A DNA stretch of 64,000 nt from JABDEZ01 sp965276955 (GCA_965276955.1 CBDIBP010000041.1:62001-126000), one strand, 5' to 3'. Positions 47,647 through 60,028 are shown, numbered from the stretch's first letter. Program-made: numbers and translations. The notes: generated by a model from the sequence alone, not told the origin.

Positions 47647-47797
47647 GGCGGTATCGTGGCCGTTTAGATACAAGTAATGCCGGATAGTTTAATAGCTACC
47701 ACGCATTATTGAGCGTACATCAAAATGGGTTCGTTTCGTTTACTAATATGGCTTATAAAGTACGGTAACACTGACCGTGCTGTGGCCATCAGTACGC

Positions 47798-48193
47798 TTA
47801 TTTATTGCTTTTGCGGAGGCTATCTATATTAATAGGGATGATCTTTGCTGCGGTCCTGTCTACTACCGTGCTTTTTTCGTCATCCGATATTACCAGTGTG
47901 CCTTTATCAATATCTGTATTTTTAGGGAACAAGTGCACTGCCATTATACCCATTTCGGTAGCTTCCTGCTGTTGTTTAGAGGCATCAGCTTTGAAGAGGT
48001 GTCTGTCACCGATCGTAATATCCAGTGCGCGCTTGTCTTTTATCTCTATAGTTATACTGGCTACAGTAGGGTAGGCTTTAAAGATACTGTCCTTCATCTG
48101 CCCTATGTATTGCATGTTCGATTCGTTGGGGTCGGCACATGCTGCGGTCATTATATATACAGCGGCCATTGCAATTGGTAGTATGTGTTTCAT
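47798..48193 (-). CDS. Small putative lipoprotein
   Basis: 131 residues. Signal with lipobox (MKHILPIAMAAVYIMTAAC; Cys19). The mature part (ITIEIKDKRALDITIGDRHLF) suggests a compact alpha/beta domain. No family recognised. It lies just upstream of the rRNA promoter region and is transcribed away from it, so the two are divergent. Confidence 0.75.
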   Translation of the reverse strand: MKHILPIAMAAVYIMTAACADPNESNMQYIGQMKDSIFKAYPTVASITIEIKDKRALDITIGDRHLFKADASKQQQEATEMGIMAVHLFPKNTDIDKGTLVISDDEKSTVVDRTAAKIIPINIDSLRKSNK

Positions 48194-48308
48194 GCTAAAA
48201 ATGTTGTTGTTAAGCGTCAATGCTGCGCCAGCAGCTAATACTACTCAAATATATCAAATTACAAGGCAGTATTATTTTGAAAATGAGAATAAAATTTTGA
48301 AGAAATAC

Positions 48309-48338
48309 TTGGTGGTTTGAACAATAGCTATATCTTTG
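48309..48338 (+). promoter_or_regulatory. rRNA operon promoter P1
   Basis: TTG at 48309-48311, 19-base spacer, TATCTTTG at 48331-48338: an exact Bacteroidota-type promoter. A small perfect hairpin (48343-48348 with 48354-48359) follows at the expected start of transcription. Confidence 0.75.
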
Positions 48339-48411
48339 CAGTCCCTTAAAAAATAAGGGTATCCAGTTCTTTGTTTTTGTGCCGAATGAGTCTAAAAAAA
48401 TTAAAAGTTTT

Positions 48412-48443
48412 TTTAGGAATATCGAAAAGCTTTTTTACCTTTG
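48412..48443 (+). promoter_or_regulatory. rRNA operon promoter P2
   Basis: TACCTTTG at 48436-48443 followed by C, an exact -7 match, with a T-run about 20 bases upstream in place of a clear TTTG. Initiation region CACTCCGC resembles those of P1 and P3. Confidence 0.65.
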
Positions 48444-48549
48444 CACTCCGCTTTAAAAACGGGGAAACGAAGTTCTTAAAAAGGCGAGTCACTGGAAGTT
48501 TTTGAGATGCGGGAATGACGCAGTTTAAAAATAAAAATTTCGAAAGAAG

Positions 48550-48581
48550 TTTGGTGGTTTGGGACAGAGTGTATAACTTCG
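48550..48581 (+). promoter_or_regulatory. rRNA operon promoter P3
   Basis: TTTG at 48550-48553, 20-base spacer, TAACTTCG at 48574-48581 (one mismatch). Upstream context shares TTGGTGGTTTG with P1, suggesting duplication of a promoter unit. Confidence 0.65.
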
Positions 48582-48645
48582 CACTCCCTTAGCGAAACAG
48601 GAGTAACGAAAGGGTAACGAAAAGTTCTTAAAATAGTAATAGAGA

Positions 48646-48696
48646 GTGTAGCTGAATAGAGGAAGCTAACGGGGTTCAAGTCCCTGGTACACAGCA
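48646..48696 (+). other. tRNA-like relic in the 16S leader
   Basis: GTGTA (48646-48650) pairs with TACAC (48688-48692); between them lie a D-arm-like GCT/AGC hairpin and a T-arm-like hairpin with loop GTTCAAGT, ending in AGCA(G). The anticodon arm is missing, so it cannot be a working tRNA. It may be a decayed tRNA gene or a leader structure resembling one. Confidence 0.45.
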
Positions 48697-48732
48697 GAAA
48701 AGAGGAAGTAGGTGCAAAGGCATTGAAAACTT

Positions 48733-48744
48733 AAAGTTCTTTGA
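48733..48744 (+). promoter_or_regulatory. boxA-like antitermination site, 16S leader
   Basis: AAAGTTCTTTGA, repeated exactly at 50859-50870 in the spacer before 23S. Position and sequence resemble rRNA boxA, the NusB/S10 loading site. Confidence 0.55.
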
Positions 48745-48764
48745 AAGATTGGGAAAACAACAGC
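48743..48764 (+). other. 5' strand of the 16S precursor stem
   Basis: GAAAGAT and AAAACAACAGC here are exactly complementary to GCTGTTGTTTT and ATCTTTC at 50419-50441. This pairs the ends of pre-16S for RNase III-type processing. Confidence 0.75.
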
Positions 48765-48881
48765 ATGTACGAATGAAGTTTCGTACAGCAGGTAAGAAAA
48801 GCGAAATTAATAACAATTGAATACGATTGATTTCCTGAATACAAATTTGAGAACATCAGTCAAGATTCGAACAATTCATTT

Positions 48882-50402
<1,521 letters not shown>

Positions 50403-50418
50403 AGAGCTACTGCCTGTA

Positions 50419-50441
50419 GCTGTTGTTTTCTTTTATCTTTC
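50419..50441 (+). other. 3' strand of the 16S precursor stem
   Basis: Pairs with 48743-48764; see that entry. Confidence 0.75.
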
Positions 50442-50483
50442 AAGATATTTATTTATTGTCAGGAGTTCTCATCAATGGAATTG

Positions 50484-50557
50484 AGTCTCGTAGCTCAGTT
50501 GGTTAGAGCGCTACACTGATAATGTAGAGGTCTCCAGTTCAAATCTGGACGGGACTA
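50484..50557 (+). tRNA. tRNA-Ile (GAT)
   Basis: Seven-pair acceptor AGTCTCG/CGGGACT, D-arm TAGCTCAGTTGGTTAGAGC, anticodon loop CTGATAA with GAT, and T-loop GTTCAAATC. CCA is not encoded. Standard position in the rRNA spacer. Confidence 0.96.
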
Positions 50558-50653
50558 CTAAGAAGAAGGAAGTTCTTAATATTATTGGATCATTACAACG
50601 GAAAGAGCTGCTCTGAAAAGCAATTGCTTGAAGTTGACTACCGTTTTAGAAAA

Positions 50654-50727
50654 GGGGGGTTAGCTCAGCTGGCTAGAGCACCTGCCTTGCACGCAGGGGG
50701 TCATCGGTTCGACTCCGATATCCTCCA
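50654..50727 (+). tRNA. tRNA-Ala (TGC)
   Basis: Acceptor GGGGGGT/ATCCTCC with two G-U pairs, D-arm TAGCTCAGCTGGCTAGAGC, anticodon loop CTTGCAC (TGC), T-loop GTTCGACTC. CCA is not encoded. Confidence 0.96.
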
Positions 50728-50858
50728 CTTTTTTAACCTGAGTGAGCAAACTCAGGGGTTATGGAGTAGTAATGATACAAAAGATGTAAGGTTGAAGGCC
50801 TTAATTATGGTTCAAATCCATGCACATCGCAGTTCTTTAGTGGCATAGGCCGCAAAGA

Positions 50859-50870
50859 AAAGTTCTTTGA
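50859..50870 (+). promoter_or_regulatory. boxA-like antitermination site, 16S-23S spacer
   Basis: Exact copy of the 12-base boxA-like site in the 16S leader; overlaps the start of the 23S precursor stem. Confidence 0.55.
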
Positions 50871-50890
50871 CATATTGGGAAAGCAAAATT
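50869..50890 (+). other. 5' strand of the 23S precursor stem
   Basis: GACATATTGGG and GCAAAATT are exactly complementary to CCCAATATGTC and AATTTTGC at 53877-53899, forming the processing stem around 23S. Confidence 0.8.
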
Positions 50891-50950
50891 AGTTACTGAT
50901 ACATTTATGTATCAGGAGCAATGTAGTAAGAATTAAGTAAAAACAACAAT

Positions 50951-53823
<2,873 letters not shown>

Positions 53824-53876
53824 ATTTTTTTATTCTGCGGTCCACGCAAGTGAACCAAGGAGATCTTACTATATAC

Positions 53877-53899
53877 AATTTTGCTTCACCCAATATGTC
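53877..53899 (+). other. 3' strand of the 23S precursor stem
   Basis: Pairs with 50869-50890; see that entry. Confidence 0.8.
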
Positions 53900-53952
53900 T
53901 CGATATTTTAGTACCGGACCACCTGAACAAGGTCCGACCGCTAATGACCATC

Positions 53953-54057
<105 letters not shown>

Positions 54058-54609
54058 TTCTGCTCTGTGTTGTTGTGAGGGTGTCCATTTGCCTTGATGT
54101 TTGAATAAAAGATACCTGCTTCTGGCAAGTAATTGCTTCAAAGTATCTCCATTGCTTAATACCTCAGCAACGAAGGGTTCTTTATTTTGTTTAGCCAATG
54201 CTATAAGTTCATTTTCCAGCTACAATGCCTGCCATCGGTATTTTATCCTAAGTTCCTGTACTGCTTCAAAAGCCAGTTGCTGCACATGGAACCGATCTAT
54301 AACAAGGTGGGCATGTGGGAAGCAACGCCTTATGGCAAAACCCATATTGGCAGCCATATCCAGGGTTACTTCAGTAACGGTTTACGGATGCGTTCCGGTA
54401 TTTTATGGAGCACAGCTATTATATTCTCTGCCTGCTATGCTTAAGTAAGCGCCTGTATTATGTTCAAAGACCATCCAGTCACTGGCATGTGCCCGTTGGT
54501 CCCAGCCCTTGAAATCACTGATATGTTCCTTGTATTGCTGTTGCAGCTGCTTGCCATCAATTTGAAAATACTCCCCAAGCTGAAAACAGCTTATCGGCTT
54601 ACTATCCAA
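54058..54609 (-). pseudogene. ISAon1-type transposase, C-terminal ORF, degenerate
   Basis: Opens at a TTG with DSKPISCFQLGEYFQIDGKQ, then YKEHISDFKGWDQRAHASDW. After LSIAGREYNSC there is a deletion of several dozen codons, a frameshift near KIPERIRK, and family sequence resumes with VTLDMAANMGFAIRRCF and VIDRFHVQQLAFEAVQELR (catalytic-type Asp in each). A TAG follows RWQAL, and LSNGDTLKQLLARSRYLLF leads to the broken end in 5S. It overlaps the first ORF by 8 bases, as expected for a frameshift-linked pair. Inactive. Confidence 0.82.
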
Positions 54610-54967
54610 ATATCCCTTTTAAAAAAAGACCGAATTCGGTGGTCATCCGGGTGCCTGCGCGTACAAGTGTCCAGTCTCTACTTACGATAGCGGAGGTAGA
54701 TTGTACTTCCCACCGCCTGCGTTTGATACATAGCTGTACTTTTTTGCCCCTGATAGGGAAATCCTGGACCTTTATCTCAGGATAGAAGCCTTTTGAGTGC
54801 AATACTTCTGTCTTGTACTCTTCGGGGGAAATGTTTTTTTCTTCGAGGCTTATCTTAAATCCTTCTGAATCTTTGACGCCACTAACCAACTCAAAATATT
54901 CCAATATCCCTTCTGGCAGAAATAACTCAATCAAACTACGGTAGGTCGATTCCAATTTGTTCCACAA
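54602..54967 (-). CDS. ISAon1-type transposase, N-terminal ORF
   Basis: 121 residues, apparently intact. Blocks ELFLPEGILEYFEL, LEEKNISPEEYKTEVLHSKG, FPIRGKKVQLCIKRRRWEV and ISRDW-like VSRDWTLVRAGTRMTTEF match the conserved N-terminal region ORF of ISAon1-family elements, probably the DNA-binding part. Without a working second ORF it cannot support transposition. Confidence 0.8.
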   Translation of the reverse strand: MWNKLESTYRSLIELFLPEGILEYFELVSGVKDSEGFKISLEEKNISPEEYKTEVLHSKGFYPEIKVQDFPIRGKKVQLCIKRRRWEVQSTSAIVSRDWTLVRAGTRMTTEFGLFLKGIFG

Positions 54968-55096
54968 TTAAAATATCTGCGAAACAAATACTTTCCTACC
55001 AATCCCCCAACTTTTCAACTTGATCCAGTATGAAATGTTGAATTTTATTTATTGTAATACCGTTATCGTGGTCAACTAACATATCTGCGCAGGGAC

Positions 55097-55467
55097 ATGC
55101 ATCCACCTTGGTTTATAACGGCCATAAGTAGATATCTATATTGTGCATTATCCTGCCGAACATCTAAGAATGTTCTGGAGAGACAGCAGAAAACAAAACT
55201 TATTAGTATTGGCAATTTTAAAAAGCAATTAGAGCACGATAACCACCAGCTAATGTTTGCTATTAATGCCGGTATGTATTACATCATACAAATGCTCCTA
55301 AAGGATTATTTATAGAAGATGGAATGGTGTTGATGCATGTAGACTTGGCTTTGAATTGCAAAAATGCGCTTTATCTGGATGGTGCTATATCCAAAATGTA
55401 CCTGCCCGCACTTAACCGATTTGATACGACCAATAATTTTGGGGCAATGATAGGTGTAATAAAATAA
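55097..55467 (+). pseudogene. Phosphodiester glycosidase (DUF2233/NAGPA-like) remnant
   Basis: The first half reads IGNFKKQLEHDNHQLMFAINAGMY, seen as the pieces GNFKKQLEHDNHQ and FAINAGMY, typical of the family N-domain. After a frameshift near 55280 it continues APKGLFIEDGMVL, then jumps directly to the C-terminal CKNALYLDGAISKMYLP and FGAMIGVIK. About 100 family residues between are deleted. The intact family cleaves N-acetylglucosamine-type phosphodiesters; this copy cannot work. It lies next to the IS remnant, pointing to one rearrangement-prone site. Confidence 0.75.
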
Positions 55468-55478
55468 ATAATAATTAA

Positions 55479-56945
55479 CTACCTCGCCTGATATATGGCC
55501 CATATATTAGAGCGCTCCTCCCAGTTATTTATATTGAACTTAAGCACCAGGTCCGGGAACATGCAATAGGTCTTCTTAAGTTCGTATTGCTTTAATAGGG
55601 AGGAGGAGAGTAATGTTTTGCTGAGGAACACTGCATGTTGTTTATCGTCTTTTAATGCTGAAATAACAGTAGAAAGGTCTGGCGCTACAAAGATGTCCAG
55701 GTCTTTGGGTTTGAAAAAGTTTACAGCGGTACCATTCAGGCAATACGGCGATTCATTCAGAGACCAAAGCACCACATCCTCTTTCTTAGAGAGGTCGTAT
55801 AAGTACCGGTAGCAATCAAATGCCTCTTGTGCCGGTGTCAATATCTTGAATAACAACAAGACTATATTCATTGCCGCCAGTACGCGGAATGTATTGATGA
55901 ATGCCAGCCTGATATGATAACGGGATATAAGTATATCTGCTCCAATAGATACAAGGAACAGAAAGGCCATGTTCACCGGGAAGAGAAAGCGCAGTTCTTT
56001 ATGTGCTACAAAGGAGTGTCCAACAACAAAAATTATACATACAATAGCGAAGAGGTGTGTAGGTTTTTTAATGACACCCGTAATGAAGAATAGCAACAAT
56101 ATAATGCTGATAGGTATCACTGCATTCTGCAGGAAAAGCGGTAAGTACCACCACCAGGGGAATACGCCCCACTGCACAGCAATATTGTTAGTTACATTTA
56201 CTACATAGTAATTATAGGGTGTGAGCACAAATGAGCCATAGAACCAATGGTCAATGCCAATGCATAATGCTATACTCAATAAAGCTCCGGGAAGCATCAG
56301 AAAATAGGTTTGCCACTTGTACTTTTTAATAAACAGCATCCACACCCCAAGTCCCAAAATAGCGAACGCCATCTGCAGGCGTATGAAGAAAGCTATGCCT
56401 AATAAAAGCCCCGCTAATAATAGGAAACATGTATTTTTTGGGGCAGTATATCTGTCAGATAAAAGCAGCAATATGATGCTCTGGAAAAATAAAAGGCCTG
56501 CAAGATTTTCTGCTGAGAAACGTACACCAGTATAAGGTACATACCAAAGCAACATGCTAAGGAGTACAAAGATGTTTCGCCCTTGCTGAGTGCTGAACTC
56601 TGGGAGTAATAACCTTATAAGCTGGCAGGATACCGTCCATGTAAATAGGCCCATGCATAGCCTTAAGATGAAGGAAACAGTTATTGGGTCAAAGAGATGT
56701 AAGTAGATGAGGCTTTTTGATATCACAAAGGCCAGGAATGGCAGAACGGCAGAACGGCATTGTGCCAGGAACTCCCATTCCAGATCAGATGGGGTAGAGT
56801 AGCCCAGCTTGTAGTTGCAAAACTCCAGTATCTGGTAGTATTCATCAGGATGGTGATAACCTATACTGAACCAGGCAGCAATAACCTGCACTACCAGGCC
56901 AAATATAAGCCACTTACGATAATTACTTGGTGGAAGTAATGTCAT
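55479..56945 (-). CDS. GT22-family mannosyltransferase-like membrane protein
   Basis: 488 residues with about ten membrane helices. HPDEYYQILEF near the N-terminus (GT-C catalytic-type acid in the first loop) and HKELRFLFP near residue 325 are the hallmark motifs of GT22 (PIG-B/ALG9-like) enzymes, which use lipid-linked sugars. It probably adds a mannose or similar sugar to a glycolipid or glycan. Convergent with the glycosidase remnant and just behind the ribosomal protein operon terminator. Confidence 0.87.
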   Translation of the reverse strand: MTLLPPSNYRKWLIFGLVVQVIAAWFSIGYHHPDEYYQILEFCNYKLGYSTPSDLEWEFLAQCRSAVLPFLAFVISKSLIYLHLFDPITVSFILRLCMGLFTWTVSCQLIRLLLPEFSTQQGRNIFVLLSMLLWYVPYTGVRFSAENLAGLLFFQSIILLLLSDRYTAPKNTCFLLLAGLLLGIAFFIRLQMAFAILGLGVWMLFIKKYKWQTYFLMLPGALLSIALCIGIDHWFYGSFVLTPYNYYVVNVTNNIAVQWGVFPWWWYLPLFLQNAVIPISIILLLFFITGVIKKPTHLFAIVCIIFVVGHSFVAHKELRFLFPVNMAFLFLVSIGADILISRYHIRLAFINTFRVLAAMNIVLLLFKILTPAQEAFDCYRYLYDLSKKEDVVLWSLNESPYCLNGTAVNFFKPKDLDIFVAPDLSTVISALKDDKQHAVFLSKTLLSSSLLKQYELKKTYCMFPDLVLKFNINNWEERSNIWAIYQAR

Positions 56946-57003
56946 TAACTACATACCTGTTTAACTGTCAAAATACTAATGAGATCTGCACGACAATAAA
57001 AAA

Positions 57004-57029
57004 CCGTCCCAAAATTTCTTTTGAGACGG
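57004..57029 (-). terminator. Terminator of the rplKAJL operon
   Basis: 11-bp stem with one mismatch (57004-57014 with 57019-57029), loop TTTC, followed on the minus strand by a T-run. It lies 24 bases behind rplL, where rpoB would normally begin. Confidence 0.8.
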
Positions 57030-57052
57030 CTATTATACTTTAAAGAATAGAA

Positions 57053-57430
57053 CTAAGCTATTTCAACTTCAGCGCCAGCTTCTTTCAGCTTGCCAGCCAG
57101 GTCATCAGCTTCAGCTTTGCTTACGCCTTCTTTCACTGCTTTAGGAGCGCCATCTACCAGTTCTTTAGCTTCTTTCAGACCAAGACCTGTAAGGTCCTTA
57201 ACTGTTTTTACTACGTTCAGCTTGTTAGGGCCTGCAGCTTTCAGGATAACGTCGAAAGCAGTTTTCTCAGCAGCAGCAGGTGCAGCAGCGCCACCACCAG
57301 CAGCAGGTGCAGCAGCAGCTACAGCAGCTGGCTCAATGCCGTATTCGTCTTTCAGTATTGTAGCTAATTCGTTAACTTCTTTTACAGTAAGGTTAACCAG
57401 TTGTTCTGCGAATGATTTAAGATCTGCCAT
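57053..57430 (-). CDS. rplL: 50S ribosomal protein L7/L12
   Basis: 125 residues; helical N-terminal dimerisation domain (LVNLTVKEVNELATILKDEYG), Ala/Gly-rich hinge (about 35-55), and the conserved C-terminal factor-binding domain (KTAFDVILKAAG, NVVKTVKDLTGLGLKEAKEL). Forms the ribosomal stalk with L10. Last gene of the operon here; rpoB does not follow. Confidence 0.98.
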   Translation of the reverse strand: MADLKSFAEQLVNLTVKEVNELATILKDEYGIEPAAVAAAAPAAGGGAAAPAAAEKTAFDVILKAAGPNKLNVVKTVKDLTGLGLKEAKELVDGAPKAVKEGVSKAEADDLAGKLKEAGAEVEIA

Positions 57431-57509
57431 TGTTATGATTTTTTAAAATGTTTTTAATGTTTTTAATTGGTATTCTTTTATAGTTGGACTTGGAAGCCTT
57501 GTTTTGTAG

Positions 57510-57531
57510 GGTCCCGACAGTTGTTGGGACC
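57510..57531 (-). promoter_or_regulatory. Hairpin in the rplJ-rplL spacer
   Basis: GGTCCC/GGGACC, 6 bp with a 10-base loop, 11 bases behind rplJ. In other bacteria this spacer affects the L10:L12 ratio; the T-run is too weak for a full terminator. Confidence 0.4.
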
Positions 57532-57541
57532 GGGTATTTAC

Positions 57542-58072
57542 TTATGCAGCGCGCTCTTCCAGGGCTTTTACAAGGCCTGCCAGTTTGCTTCCTGCATTCA
57601 ATCCGCTCATCACGTTGTTCATTGGTGATTGTAGCAAACCAATGATCTCGCCAATAAGTTCGTTCTTGCCCTTCAGTGTTTTCAGTGCTTCCAGCTGTGC
57701 ATCGCCTACAAAGATGTCGCCATCAATGAATGCAGCTTTCAGTTCTGGTTTACCTTTAGTATTGGTGCTCTGGCGGAAAGAGCTCAGTATCATTGCAGGC
57801 TCTTTTGCATTTTCAGAGAACATCAATGCAGTAACACCGTGCAGTGAATCGAAAGACGATTGGAAACGTTCTGTATCCAGTTGTTCCATTGCCTTCCTTA
57901 TCAGTGTATTCTTAGCTACTTTCAGTTCCACGTTCTTTTCAAAGCATACGCGGCGCAGCTTGCTCACCTGGTCTACCGTTAAAGATTCGGTATTGGTGAT
58001 GTAAAAATTATTGTACTGGGTAAATTTCCCTTTTAGTACTTCTATTGCTTCAGCTTTTTGAGCAGGTGTCAT
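57542..58072 (-). CDS. rplJ: 50S ribosomal protein L10
   Basis: 176 residues. N-terminal rRNA-binding globular domain (MTPAQKAEAIEVLKGKFTQY, KVAKNTLIRKA) and the C-terminal helix that carries L7/L12 dimers. Stalk base protein; in other bacteria the L10-L12 complex represses its own operon by binding the rplJ leader. The gap to rplA is about 100 bases and holds a stable hairpin. Confidence 0.98.
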   Translation of the reverse strand: MTPAQKAEAIEVLKGKFTQYNNFYITNTESLTVDQVSKLRRVCFEKNVELKVAKNTLIRKAMEQLDTERFQSSFDSLHGVTALMFSENAKEPAMILSSFRQSTNTKGKPELKAAFIDGDIFVGDAQLEALKTLKGKNELIGEIIGLLQSPMNNVMSGLNAGSKLAGLVKALEERAA

Positions 58073-58089
58073 TTTTTTAATTTTTTTGT

Positions 58090-58122
58090 CCTCCCTGTTC
58101 TACCAGAACAGTTGTGCGGAGG
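58090..58122 (-). promoter_or_regulatory. Candidate L10 leader hairpin with hidden SD-like sequence
   Basis: On the minus strand CCTCC (58122-58118) pairs with GGAGG (58094-58090), stacked near CTGTTC/GAACAG with loop TGGTA. GGAGG is complementary to the 16S 3' CCTCC and lies 17 bases before the rplJ ATG, so folding would hide it. Regulation by L10 is inference. Confidence 0.55.
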
Positions 58123-58172
58123 CTGTGATCAAATGATTGTTATCACATCTTTTCCGGGTCAGCGAAAAAGAT

Positions 58173-58862
58173 CTACGCTACAGATTTAGTATCTATGATC
58201 AAGCCAGGGCTCATTGTAGTGGCCAGGCTCACACCTTTTAAATACGTGCCCTTTGCAGTAGCTGGTTTCATACGGATAAGTGTATTTATCAGCTCTTGTG
58301 CGTTCTCGGCAAGTTTAGCAGGTTCAAAAGATACACGACCTATAGAAGCGTGTATGATACCTGCCTTATCTATCTTAAAGGCAATTTTACCACCTTTTAC
58401 TTCGTTCACAGCGTTGGCCACATCGTTGGTTACCGTACCGGTCTTAGGGTTTGGCATCAGGTTACGTGGCCCCAGTATTTTACCCAGGCGGCCTATTTTA
58501 GGCATCACAGATGGCGTAGCTACTATTACGTCCACATCTGTCCATCCGCCTTCTATTTTGCTTACAAATTCATCAAGGCCTACAAAATCGGCACCTGCTG
58601 CTCTTGCTTCTGCTTCTTTTTCTGGTGTGCAAAGTACCAGTACGCGTTTTGTTTTACCGGTGCCATGTGGCAGGGTCACTGTGCCGCGTATGGCCTGGTC
58701 AGCCTTCTTAGGGTCTACACCCAGGCGTATGTGTACGTCTACAGAGCTATCGAACTTGGTAAGGTTGATGCCCTTTACGGTAGCTGCAGCTTCAGCCAGC
58801 GTATATACTTTATTTTTATCGAGTTTAGCCTCTACAGCTTTTCTTTGTTTAGTGATCGCCAT
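58173..58862 (-). CDS. rplA: 50S ribosomal protein L1
   Basis: 229 residues with the full L1 pattern (SVDVHIRLGVDPKKADQ, RGTVTLPHGTGK, GPRNLMPNPKTGTV, and KIDKAGIIHASIG). Forms the L1 stalk near the E site. 44 bases behind rplK and in the same transcript. Confidence 0.98.
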   Translation of the reverse strand: MAITKQRKAVEAKLDKNKVYTLAEAAATVKGINLTKFDSSVDVHIRLGVDPKKADQAIRGTVTLPHGTGKTKRVLVLCTPEKEAEARAAGADFVGLDEFVSKIEGGWTDVDVIVATPSVMPKIGRLGKILGPRNLMPNPKTGTVTNDVANAVNEVKGGKIAFKIDKAGIIHASIGRVSFEPAKLAENAQELINTLIRMKPATAKGTYLKGVSLATTMSPGLIIDTKSVA

Positions 58863-58906
58863 CGCTTCAATAATTTTGAATAAGGTGAATGAATCAGGGA
58901 TGCGAA

Positions 58907-59356
58907 TTACGCTTTATCTCCCCATGGAGCAGTGCCTTCTACAGTGAAGCCCATGCTGCGTGCAGTACCGGCAACCATTTTCATGGCGCTTTCTTGTGTA
59001 AAGCAGTTCAGGTCGGCCATCTTGTCCTTGGCTATTTCTTCTACCTGCGCCCATGTTACCTTACCTACCTTTACACGGTTAGGCTCTTTAGAACCTTTCT
59101 GTTGCTTGGCGGCATCCATAAGTTGTATAGCTGCGGGTGGTGTCTTGATGACGAACTCAAAAGACTTGTCAGTGAACACTGTAAGTGTCACAGGTAATAC
59201 CTTACCGATCTTGTCCTGGGTACGTGCGTTGAATTGTTTGCAGAATTCCATGATGTTAACACCCTTGGAACCTAATGCCGGGCCTATTGGGGGCGCCGGG
59301 TTGGCTTGGCCGCCTTTTACTTGCAGCTTTACAAAGCCAGAGATTTCTTTAGCCAT
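58907..59356 (-). CDS. rplK: 50S ribosomal protein L11
   Basis: 149 residues. The N-terminal Pro-rich GQANPAPPIGPALGSKGVNI and C-terminal rRNA-binding domain with signature KDKMADLNCFTQESAMKM (about 115-132) are present. First gene of the operon, with a strong promoter about 110 bases upstream. The usual upstream partners nusG, secE and tuf are absent. Confidence 0.98.
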   Translation of the reverse strand: MAKEISGFVKLQVKGGQANPAPPIGPALGSKGVNIMEFCKQFNARTQDKIGKVLPVTLTVFTDKSFEFVIKTPPAAIQLMDAAKQQKGSKEPNRVKVGKVTWAQVEEIAKDKMADLNCFTQESAMKMVAGTARSMGFTVEGTAPWGDKA

Positions 59357-59464
59357 TTTTACTATTTTTGGTTTTAGCGAATCCCGGTAGCATTCCTCGC
59401 GTCCTGCCCCGGTTTATTCTCCCAAATGCAACCTTATTATAAGAGCAATATGAGAATTGGACGG

Positions 59465-59495
59465 CAAAGGTATGCACTTTTTAATATGCAGCAAA
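59465..59495 (-). promoter_or_regulatory. Promoter of the rplKAJL operon
   Basis: On the minus strand TTTG (59495-59492), 19-base spacer, TACCTTTG (59472-59465) followed by C: the best full match to the Bacteroidota consensus in the window. It gives a leader of about 100 bases. Confidence 0.8.
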
Positions 59496-59607
59496 AAAAA
59501 TTTTAAGCATATTTGCATCAGGCTGACATGTGTTTTCGGGATAACTTATATCCGGGGAAGAAACAGGAGCATTTATTTGATGTACTTTGCACAGATCTGA
59601 ATACACA

Positions 59608-59958
59608 ATGGGGATAAAAACAAGGTATCTATGCAGAACAATGATAGTAATGACATCGTTCATTCTATGTGTCATACATGCTATAGCTCAGAACCGATTC
59701 TTTCTTGACAAAACACTGCAGCGTCTGCCGGATACAGTACATGCTGCATATTATATCACGTCGGCCACCGTAAGCGACAATTATTATAGAATTGAAGGGT
59801 ACTATCTGAGCGGCAAATTGTGGATGACGGGTTATTCCTTATATCCTGACTCTATTGCAGCTAACGGGTATTGTGTATATTACGACTCCGCCGGGCACAA
59901 GATCAGTGAAGGCAGATACATAGCAGGTAAGCAAAAAGGTATATATTGGCTATTATAA
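59608..59958 (+). pseudogene. TonB-family protein, N-terminal part (frameshifted)
   Basis: 116 codons from the ATG at 59608. Signal or anchor segment (about 10-27), then repeated MORN-like strands (YYRIEGYYLSGKLWMTGYS, YYDSAGHKISEGRYIAGKQKG). The frame ends prematurely after GIYWLL at a TAA. Reading one frame over from about 59940 continues naturally (YYKDTNAVHYKYETKDNGD) into the TonB part at 60029-60418, so the two belong to one gene of about 270 residues. The break is next to an AAAAA run and may be a sequencing error. Confidence 0.7.
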
Positions 59959-60028
59959 AGATACCAATGCGGTACACTATAAATATGAAACTAAGGACAA
60001 TGGTGATTATGACCTCGAAAGTTATTAT

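Larger units (their letters stand above)
54058..54967 (-). mobile_element. Decayed ISAon1-type insertion sequence, truncated at 5S rRNA
   Basis: Carries an intact first ORF (54602-54967) and a broken DDE transposase ORF (54058-54609) in the two-ORF order of ISAon1-like elements. The transposase side stops at the 5S rRNA 3' end without a visible terminal repeat, so that end has been lost. I could not define inverted repeats. Confidence 0.8.

Noticed and set aside
56735..56762. Short tandem GGCAGAAC repeat in the GT22 gene
   Set aside because: It is in frame and encodes a family-like segment, so it is probably ordinary coding sequence.
58195..58947. 250-codon frame antisense to rplA
   Set aside because: Shadow of a ribosomal protein gene; no independent signals.
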